Shown here piece after piece: positions 55,036 through 64,000 of a stretch of 64,000 nucleotides of DNA. Within the stretch, counting starts at the first letter, position 1, and every line of letters begins with the position of its first letter. The notes under the pieces are model-generated. The model made no database searches and was not told the DNA's origin. It was given only the letters and a program-made list of their open reading frames with translations. Position numbers and translations under genes: made by a program. The stretch covers positions 11,974,660 to 12,038,659 of the forward strand of contig NC_092465.1 of the NCBI RefSeq assembly GCF_047495875.1, given 5' to 3'. Source of the DNA: Pithys albifrons albifrons. Lineage: Eukaryota > Chordata > Aves > Passeriformes > Thamnophilidae.

Positions 55036-55480
55036 GTAGGTGGGTGCGGGCGGGTCCCTCCCGGCAGCCGCTATCGCAGGACGTGTCCCCAGCGCTGTGC
55101 TGTGAGGGGACAGCGCCCGGGCAGCGAGCTCCATCCTCAGCCCCAGCCCCAGCCCCGGCCCCACCGCACCTTGCGGGCGCGGGGCTGCAACAAAGGCAAA
55201 TGGCTGCGGTGCGGGAGGGCTGCGGGGCCGGCTCGGGGCGGCTCACGGAGCGCGTTATGGTCTGTCTGTGAGCGGGGTGTCGTTCCGCAGGTCCGGCGGG
55301 TCGCAGGGACAGCTCTGCGGCGAGCAGGGGCACAGCCGCGCTCCCCTAGCCCTTCCCCGCTGCCTCTGATCGCTGCGGGGGCCCCACTCGCTCCACCCCG
55401 GGGGTCCCGCTCGCTCCCCCCGGCCCCGCCGGGCTCGCTCCCCCCGGCCCCGCGGGGCTCGCTCCTCTCCGGCGCAGACA

Positions 55481-58400
55481 CGGTCCCGGCTGCGCCTCCC
55501 GCCTCCCAAAACTGCACCCGCAGGCACAGGCAGCTTTGCAATCGGCAGGATAGAGCCTTTGAGATGCCTGGGGCTTTTTTGTGCTGTGCAAGGTGGAGTA
55601 TCGTGTGCTGGGTACAGTATTAGCTTGAGTTCAGTCGTTGCAAGCGGTGGCTGGGCAGCACCAAGATCTGCGGGGTCCGAGTGAGTCATTTCTTAATTCG
55701 TTTCTGTGTGATGCATAACGTTTTCAACTCCAAGATGCATTTTTCCAAATTTATAATTGGTTTTGATACCTGAGGTGTTAGGAAGGGCATCTGTTTGAAT
55801 CCATAGACATAGAAGTTTTCCTGCATTATTGAAAACAGAATTCCCTGGAGGGAAATCTATAAAACCTATTCCTACCATTTTCATTGAGACTGCAGCAAAG
55901 CAGTGCTGAGTGCATCTACACTTTTGCCTTCTCTCATTTCCTAGTCATTGTGGCACTGAAAAGCATTTTAAACAACTCTGTTTTGTTTGTTGGTATTATA
56001 GTAAGGCCTGAGGGCTTGGAAATGGTTTCTTTTGCTCTCAAAATGCTTCACAGACATCAATTAAGACTGGGAGCACTGGTGCAAGTCAGGGAGGTTTTAT
56101 TGATCCCATTTTACAGATGAGGAGCAGATCAGAGATCTAGAAAGATTTGAGTCCAGAACCTAAGCCATCATCTCACAGATCCTCTGTTTAAGGTGCTCTT
56201 TTCCACCTCCTTTATCAAAATTCTCTCCTGATTTCACTGACTGCTCCAGGAGATGTTTTGGGCACTATCAGGCTGCGTATACTCTGGGATTTTGAGATAC
56301 TGCTCTTGTATATTGCTGAAAATTATATGGCTTTTGTGCCATTCTGTTGAGAGGAATGGTTTCTGATTAAAACAAGTCTCTCTGATTTATACTGAGGTAG
56401 AATCCAAGAGCTCCAACATGGACGAGGCTGCATTAGGCAAGGCATTGTGCAGCCATACAGCAAAGCATGCACTGCACTGATGAGCCAAATACAGAAAGCC
56501 TGGGTGACTGCTGTGACTTCTTTGATAGCCTCCCTCAAAAAGAGATGGTCTCTCCTCACTAAGACTCTTAGAAGAGTTTATTTCCAAAAGCAAAATAAGT
56601 GTTTCCTATTGTGACTGTAAATGTGAAGACTGTCCTGTTTTTGAGTCTGTGCACTTGTTTTCATGTCTTGGACAGGGAGTGGGCTGGGGCTAAGATCTAG
56701 TTCACATTCTTAGTCATTGCTTATGTTGATCTCCTTTAAGGCCTTTACCCAGAGAACCCCAGCTGCAGTCTCAGATTTAAGGCTTGTCCCTGTCTGTAGA
56801 GCACTGCACAAGACAACAGTAGCCCCAAAGCATTTATAAAGTTTTAAGCTTCTTAAGCTTCATCTGTGTAAGAAAAGCCTACTGCAGACTAGGTGATGAT
56901 GTACAGCCCCCAGGAGTCACGGAGGAAAGGATCCGTTGGGTGCTTGCTGAGTCTGATTTAGTCCAGCAAGGCATTCTGGAAATCCTGGTTTCTAAATATT
57001 TAAGTTTCAAGGAGATCGAGTTCCACTTTTTATTACACCCCCCCCAACCAAACAATTCCCTCCCACCCGACCTCAAGCACCTCAGTGCTGCAGGTGCAAA
57101 AGGCACCATTCATTGCTGGCAAGCAAGATGTAGTATCACAGTTTGTTTCCTTTCCAGTGTTTCAGAGGACATTTTATTTAGAGGAGAGGCAGCAAGCATA
57201 GCTCCAGGCCCTCCACAGCTGGGGATCAGCCAATTACTGTCATATCAGATTAGCTCCATGGCACATCAGCACTCATTTATGTTAATACAAATGCAACATG
57301 ACTGTTCTCTACTATTGATGGAATTATTGTATTTGCAGCCATATAACGTGACTAATTGAAAGAGAGGTTCTGATTACAAAACCATGGACTTCCAAGGTGA
57401 TTCCTTCTGCAGCTTCTGAATGGTCTGGTTTGGAACCATGAAGAAGAAACTGACTACTAGAAGACATAATCCAGTTTTTATTTTCCACTGATGCAGTTAC
57501 CCATTCAGCAAGCTCTAGAGGGGAAAAAGTCCCTGTATTACAAAAGAAACAGGAAGAACTTAACAGGTTTTTTCCACCTTGCCTTGATCTAGATGCAATA
57601 CAACCTGTGCTACTGTAGCTGCTTCTTGGCCCACTAGAAAAGCTTTAACCTGCCTGTGCCATGCAGGAATCCAGCCCTTGAAAGCAGCATGGAGATTTCC
57701 TCAGCTGCCACTGCAATGTGTGAGCACATTCTCCTTGTCCAGAGCAGCTTGGCAGCAGCAGCCGTGGGTGTTTGTGAGATGAGGAGGCATCACATGCAGC
57801 ACTCCATAGCCAGGACTGGAAACTGTCCACAGTTTGATGAGTTTCCTGCTCCCCTGTCACCTGCTGACATTCAGAGGATACGCCCATTTGTCTCTGAGAA
57901 TAAACTGGGCACTCTGGCCAGGATGTCCCCAAGTTTTGCAGTGCCTGCTTCATAATTAGCCAAGCCTCAGCTTCCATCTGCCTTTGGGGTCACAGCAGCC
58001 CTAACAGCTGGTTCCTGGCAGCAATTACTGCCTTCCAGCACAGGAACTGCTCTAGCTCTGAGTCTTGGGAGGATGGACACGGCTGGCAGGATCAGTGAGG
58101 TAGAAAACTGGTGCATGGGCACAGAGAGGGAAGGTAGACTGAGAACATATGTGACAGTGGGGGGAAAAATGAAGTGACAGGTGGGAGGCACTGCAGATCC
58201 CGAGACTTTGTGGGAGTCGCAGACGAGGTGGGATGTGGAGGGAGGCAAGGGAGCTGCGCCGCTTGTAGGAGCAGGGTGAGGGATCTCCTCTGTGCTGGGG
58301 AGGGATTGCATCACTGCTGCCAGCCTGTCAGCACAGCGCCCAGGCTTCAGAGCTGTTCAGCCAGCCCAGCCACTGCACAGGGCCATGCAGCATTTGTTGT

Positions 58401-61400
58401 TTTCCAAACATCCTACTGCAAATTACAGCAACCAAGTACTCTGGGAAGTACAAGTACAGTACTCTGGGAACTGCACAGGAATGCTGGGGTCAGTAGCCTT
58501 GTCCACGGTGCCATCCCTGCTAGGGGAGGGCCCTGGGAAAACCGGTGGCAACACAGCAGGCACACCAGCATCAGTTACACAAGGAGGAGCGATTTGCTGC
58601 TCAAGGACAGCAAGGACAGTGGAAAGTCTGTGATTTCAGGGAATTAGTTATGGAAAGCTGGGACCCTCAGGCTGAGGTAATAAGAATAGCTGGAGAATTA
58701 GACAATTCCCATATTCATGAGCTGACAGACTGCAGTCCCTTTGCCAAGGCTGTGTTAAATAGACTGAGGGGCAGAGGAGTTTTCTGGCTTTGCTAACAGC
58801 TGCTTCAAGGTGAAGCACAAGGGGAAAAAAAAAGAAAAAAAATCTCTGCTGTCTGCTGATATTCATTTTGCCATGTGACATCTCAGGGCCTGGAACAACT
58901 TGGGGTCCTCTGCAGACCTTTTGTTTGAGGCAGTCTCCTCATTTTCTAGAAATAACCTGATTGGGAATTAAACAGTACTTGTCCTAAGGATTTCTCTCCA
59001 AGAAATAACTAAATGTTCTAAAGATTTTGAAATTCTTCTCCATCTTCTGTCCTCAATGGAAAATCAAGGAGCAGCAGTAATTTTTTTCTTATAAAGAAAA
59101 AAATATGTCATTGTGTTTTTAGCTAGGGAGAGCGTCTACGCCCTTGCCTTCTCTGCTGCTGAAATGCTTAAAGATAGAGTAAGCAAAAATCCATTTTTCC
59201 TTTGGGATATGAAGCTTCAGCAGATGGTAGTGGGAGTTTACAGGCTTGGTTCTTTGTCAGTGCTTGCAGAAGCAGCCTGACACTGCACTAGCTGTGGATG
59301 CAGTGCTAGAGCTGCTCCAGTCAGACACTGTGCAGCCCATCTTGTGGCTTCCCCGACGTCTGGGAGCAGTGCTGGCAGGATCCTGTCAGAAGTAATTTGT
59401 TTACCACACAGCAATCTGACTGTTTCTGTAGGCATGTTTAGGAAGCCAGTTAGGGACTGAAAGATGACAGTGGCTTTGACCACAAGCGAATGATTCACAA
59501 GACTCAGAGTACACACAGCTGAACTCTTTATGCAAGGTTCTTCGCCCAGGAAAAAGGGAATTAAAGACCCTCAGACACTGAGCAGAGACAGCTCCATTCA
59601 GACCTAGCACAGAAGTGATATACATTAGTTTCTAGTGTCACAACCCATTGGAACTGCTGTGACAGATTTATCTGCTGGATCGTAGTTTATCACAAGGACA
59701 ACTTGCCTACCATTCCCTCTAATCAAGTCCTTGCTTATCTTAAGGATCTTTACATCTTGGGCATCTTGCTGAATAAACTGCAGAGAGGCCTAGAGGAAAA
59801 GCAATGGGTTAGAGTTTGGCTGGAGCAGAATTAGCACCAGCCATGGCTGGTACTGGATTGAAGCTGAACCCCCTGAACTAACAGCACATGGTGCCTGGGC
59901 ACATCAATCAGCTCTGTGCTGAAGCATTCCTGTCATTCATGGTGGTGTGGCTGATCCTTCCAGACTGCTTCTAGGAACAGGCAGAAGCAACCCTTTTCAA
60001 GAGGAGGTCCCTCTTGAAAGAACCTTTTAAAGAAAGTGCCTTGTAAGAGCCAGGAAGGTAACTGCTTCTCATAAAGGATCAATACAGTTTCACTGCTAAC
60101 CTGTGCTGTGGTAATCTAACCTGAAAAAAACCCTCAAGCCTGAACTGAGACCTCTCAATTACAAGAAGATGAGAGCACTCCCTCAGGAGTCCTGGTTTGT
60201 GGTACTTAACTGTTTTGCTCTGATGTGCCCCATTTTTTACCACAGCTGTTGCAACAGCTCTATTCTCTGTGGGCAATCAGGGCTCAGGTTTCCACAACAC
60301 GAGATAACCTGTGTGTAAGCCCCAGTGCAGCACTTCTCTTCCCAGTTTAAGGGCCAGATAGTTTTGGAAATTGGTGTTTTATGCTTGGAGAAGCCCTACC
60401 TGCAGTAGGGAGACCTCACAAGTCAGTAGTTCAGCTTCCCTAAAAGCTCAGTATCACTTAGAACATCAGGCAAAGTCACAGAAGAAAAGAGAAAGAAAAA
60501 AGTTCTGTTTTTGAAAGAGTAGGCCATGGAAGCCTTTGTACTGATAAGCAGCCCCTGAGCTGATCAGCTTTTTCAGATTAAGGTGCATAGCTTGCTTGTT
60601 TGATCTGTCAATGGAGTCTCGGAATACCTTCCAGCAGGTATAGGAAGAGCTGACATCTCGTTCCTGGCTCTGAGAACCAGGTCTGCCAACTCCACAACCA
60701 GTCCTGTCTTTCAGTGAGGACCTTCTGCCCTTTTATCCAGGTTCTGTCCTTACCCAGGTGTCACACAGCCACAATCCCAAGGGACACAGGCTTGTCTACA
60801 CAGTGCTGCACTATTTCCAGTCACGCACAGGCAGCAGAGCAATAACTCTGCAACACTGTTAATGCTGGCTCTCAGCACACTCCCTCAGGCTTTTCTTCAT
60901 TCCAGCAGTAGCATGAAGGAAATCCACAGGACAGGGCTAACCCAGCTGGAGGAAACTGCAGGCACCAGCATAGCCCACAGCCATGAACCATCCCCTCCGT
61001 GCTTGCGACAGTGCAGTGTGCATTAGTGCGTAGCTTGGATTTTTTTCGGGGGGGTGGGGGGTGGCTTTTGACCTCCATAGGAAGAAGCTCCCTACTCCCT
61101 CTGGCCTGTCCAGAGGAATGAGAGTCAGCAACTTTATTTCCTCATTGCATAAGAGCCATGCTTTTACCTGGATCTCACCTTGTATGAAAACTGTGTCAGA
61201 GCACAGGCCTTTTTGAATGGAGTAATATTCAGGTCAGAACTCCAGTTATGCCTCAAGCTAACACTACAATAAGGAGTAATCCCTTTGAAGAATGTATAAA
61301 TATTATACAAATCAATTCAAAGTTGTTGTAATAGGAAAAGCAGATGATACACACACGCACACACACGCACACACACATATATGTTAAGTAGCACATCATT

Positions 61401-64000
61401 ACAAATTATGTTCCTTCACCACCATAAAGAAGTACTTTCCATTCTTAGGATCTCTGGCTTTCTGGACCAGGAGAGATGGTCTGCTATTTTCAGATGGAAA
61501 TTAGAGAAACTAAGGAGGTTGGCCCATATATAGGTGCTTATTTAAGGGGCAGATTTCCAGAGGGTCTCTGCTTTCCTTGCTGAATTATTTTGAAAGATAT
61601 GAGCACTTATTTTCAGTGAAATGATGAAGCACATTCTATGATAATATGGCTGTGGATATGAACACTGAAGACATTTAAGAATGAGGTTTTTGTGCTGTTC
61701 ATTTGTGAATCTGAATGCAGTTACAGAAATTAATATATTTTAATAGAGCAACCGAACTTTTGAAAGGCATAGTGAGGTAAGGCCAGGTCAAGTGAGATGT
61801 CCACCTTTCCAGACAGTGAACAAGATCATGGTATATATGGAAATACAGCTCTTAGGCCGTGGTTCCCCCTGCAGGACCATAGTACATCAATTTGTAAAAT
61901 AGCATGAACAATCCACTTTGGATGATCTCTGTGGATTACCATAATTATTGTATGGTAAACATGTCCCTGTGTAAAAGTCCTCAGCAGCAATGTAGGTGTG
62001 CAGACTGGAATTTGCCACATATGGTATTTGGTAGCTGCATAATCCTGCTGACACTGGCATAGCTTGCGTAGGTGGAAGCCACACAGAGGGTGTGGTAACA
62101 GGAGATAAGAGGTTCATTAAGGTGAACACTGGACAAGCATGGTGACATCTAACCTTCTGCTACACATGAGCTTTAGTGCTTCTCCAGGTAGGGTTGTTCT
62201 ATCCAATGGTTCTCCTTTAATGGCAGTTTCCAGCACCTCAGCCCTGTGAACCGAACTTTCCCTTCACATCCCCAGTCCCACTGGCTGGCTCCATCCCTTG
62301 CCTCTCTGGGTGCCAGTGTGGTGGCAGTGCCCCCACCGCACACTCGTTACTTGGACAATGTTATGTGTTGTGATGAGGGATGTGCTTCCAGTGCTTCACA
62401 CATTTGCCTTCCACTAAATGAGAATCGGGTGCTGGACCGAGCAGACAGAACCTTGGCTGTGGGGCCTCACAGAGGGACAAGGGACCAATGTTTGGGGAGC
62501 AGATGATGCCTAAACTTGAATTCCTGCTTTATAGCACAGCTCCAGCTCACAACTAACACAGGTCTGGAGCAGAGCTGTAATGGGAATATGAGTGGCTGTG
62601 ACTCTGGGGCAGATGATGGTTGATAGACCTCCTTCTGTTTTTTCATCAGGAATGTGTGTGTGGATTAGGAGTTTATAGGAAAGCACAGAAAGATGGGTTA
62701 AAAGCCTTATCAGGCAACAGGATGGCAGAGGGTGCTCTGTGGTAGGAGAAGGAATTTCTGTAGCAACTAAGAGAGCGTGTAGCAGGGGTGGCTGTGCCTA
62801 GGAGTGGGGAGCAGATAGGAGCTCACACAAAGGAAGCAGGGTAAGATAGGGAGCAGGGAACAGGTGGGATGGGGTGTCAGCCAGGGCTGATGAATGACAC
62901 TTGTGTATTGACTTGGGATGGCCTTGAGTAGGAGTCCCACACACAAATGCCTGGAGCTTTTGAGATTCAGTGCATGAAGCGCCAAGGCAGCAGGCATGCA
63001 GCATGACTCCAGGTGAGGAAGAGCACCAAGATGAATGCCTAGCTCCCAAATAGGTTCCACTCTTACCCTGCTCTATCCTCTCTGCCCATTTTTTGCCATT
63101 CCTACTGCTGTTTGAAACACAAAGCATCTGGAAAAAGCAATGCCCTTGTATGGTGCCTTTGGCTTCAGGAAAGATCTTCCAGCATTGAATTTGGCCTATG
63201 GATTTTAATTACTCTCCACTGTGATAGTAACGAGAGCCAGTGGAATTGTACTGATGTTATTTCCTTTTAATTTGTTATGATGCTCTGGATGCAGATTAAC
63301 TTTCCCAGCTCGATACATGTTATTGATTCATCCTGCCTCATGATGTGGTAAATGGCTCAAAGATGTGGCTGATTGCACTGTAGCTTCTCCCAGTAGCTCT
63401 GTTCCTCATGCAGTGTCCTCTTCACTCTGGCAGTAGCCAAAATCAGATACCTTTGCCTGTTTCTGAGCAGGTTGTTTACATCCATGTGAATGAGAATAAA
63501 CTTGAACATATGGTCCTGCTTCTCTATATGCAATAGTCCAGGTCTCCCAACTTCCCTTCTGTTTGATGCACTGAGTGTAAGGACAGCTTTGTGGTCATTT
63601 GATTTATATAAATCTACTTCTGCACCCAGCACATGGGGATGGTCCTCACTGAGGGGAACTGTCCTGCAAGGAGAGGAGAGCTGCAGTCAGAGGTGTCTCC
63701 AACAGTGCTCCTCCAAACACACACCTTTCTCAGGGCAGTGGCAGCCTCCTGCCCCCATCCCCATGTGCCGGTCGAGCATGGATGGTCAGCACAAGGTGGT
63801 TGGGGCAAGAGCAGCAGGAGGAGCAGGAGGGAGACACACTTACATTCTCCCTCCCAGTGAGGGAACATGACAGCAAGGCTTGTTGTGTGGGACTACACCC
63901 TACTGAGGGATCCTCCTCTGCTTTCTTTGGAGAAAGACCCAGCACTCCTTGGCACACAGTATTTAATGTCTTTTTTTCCTCTGCTTTTATTGAAACTGTA
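55481..64000. other. Large stretch with no exon recognised (possibly GOLGB1 intron 1)
   Basis: I looked for the giantin N-terminal exon (MLSRLSGLANV and the following SGDDD) and for other known families without success. A CA microsatellite lies at 61348-61382. Two minus-strand frames (61887-62159 and 63357-63632) are longer than their surroundings but unassigned. Confidence 0.45.
61348..61382. repeat. (CA)n microsatellite with CG interruptions
   Basis: The run is ACACACACGC repeated with slight variation, ending ACACACATATAT. It is about 35 bp long. Confidence 0.95.

Larger units (their letters stand above)
54380..55480. promoter_or_regulatory. CpG island, candidate GOLGB1 promoter
   Basis: This is a dense CpG island about 5.4 kb downstream of IQCB1. 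In human, GOLGB1 (giantin) lies next to IQCB1 on the same strand and begins with a noncoding first exon, so a plus-strand promoter is expected here. No giantin coding sequence is visible in the window, so the assignment rests on gene order only. A minus-strand GT donor at 54328-54327 (GGGTGAGCGC) would also allow a divergent transcript. Confidence 0.5.

Noticed and set aside
54460..55623. 387-codon plus-strand open frame in the downstream CpG island
   Set aside because: It starts at GTG and is built from a minisatellite plus GC-rich promoter DNA. It crosses a strong splice donor and resembles no protein; overlapping frames are equally open.
58174..58647. 157-codon plus-strand open frame
   Set aside because: No family, no splice context, and a second frame over the same DNA is equally open.
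1..64000. tRNA, rRNA, snoRNA, CRISPR arrays or bacterial-type systems
   Set aside because: Nothing with the required structure was seen; the window is vertebrate nuclear DNA.

Overview
This window is vertebrate nuclear DNA, almost certainly from a bird. It has short introns, GT-AG spliced genes and CpG-island promoters. The interspersed repeats are nearly all 5'-truncated CR1 LINEs with the typical bird 3' tail of short ATTCTATG-like repeats, plus one retroviral LTR. There are no SINEs, operons or CRISPR arrays. CR1 copies that still resemble each other closely fit a neoavian genome; a passerine is only a guess.

Two complete protein-coding genes were reconstructed exon by exon and lie head to head. 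EAF2 (ELL-associated factor 2, a Pol II elongation cofactor) is on the minus strand. Its six coding exons span 30221 down to 17610 and join in frame to 264 aa. IQCB1/NPHP5 (a calmodulin- and CEP290-binding ciliary protein) is on the plus strand. Its thirteen coding exons span 31093 to 48613 and join in frame to 592 aa. The two start codons are 871 bp apart inside one CpG island with CCAAT boxes in both orientations, an octamer and an NRF1-like site, so it is probably a bidirectional promoter. The IQCB1-EAF2 pair has the same head-to-head arrangement in human 3q13.33.

Region by region: 1-16.8 kb has no gene I can support, only CR1 fragments and a small orphan CpG island with a tandem repeat near 6 kb. 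16.8-30.3 kb is EAF2. 30.3-31.1 kb is the shared promoter. 31.1-49.0 kb is IQCB1, with CR1 pieces and a probable solo LTR in its introns. 49.0-50.2 kb is a decayed CR1 endonuclease/RT-linker fragment. 50.2-54.2 kb has no supported gene. 54.3-55.5 kb is a second CpG island with a minisatellite and a good splice donor. By conserved gene order it may hold the noncoding first exon of GOLGB1, which is an inference. 55.5-64 kb would then be intron, and I recognise no exon in it.

I did not find an undescribed biological system. The observations most worth a second look are an exact 28-bp direct repeat in two EAF2 introns, one copy lying just upstream of a 3' splice site; the shared promoter; the intronic LTR; the downstream CpG island; and a few exon-like open frames with splice signals but no recognised family.
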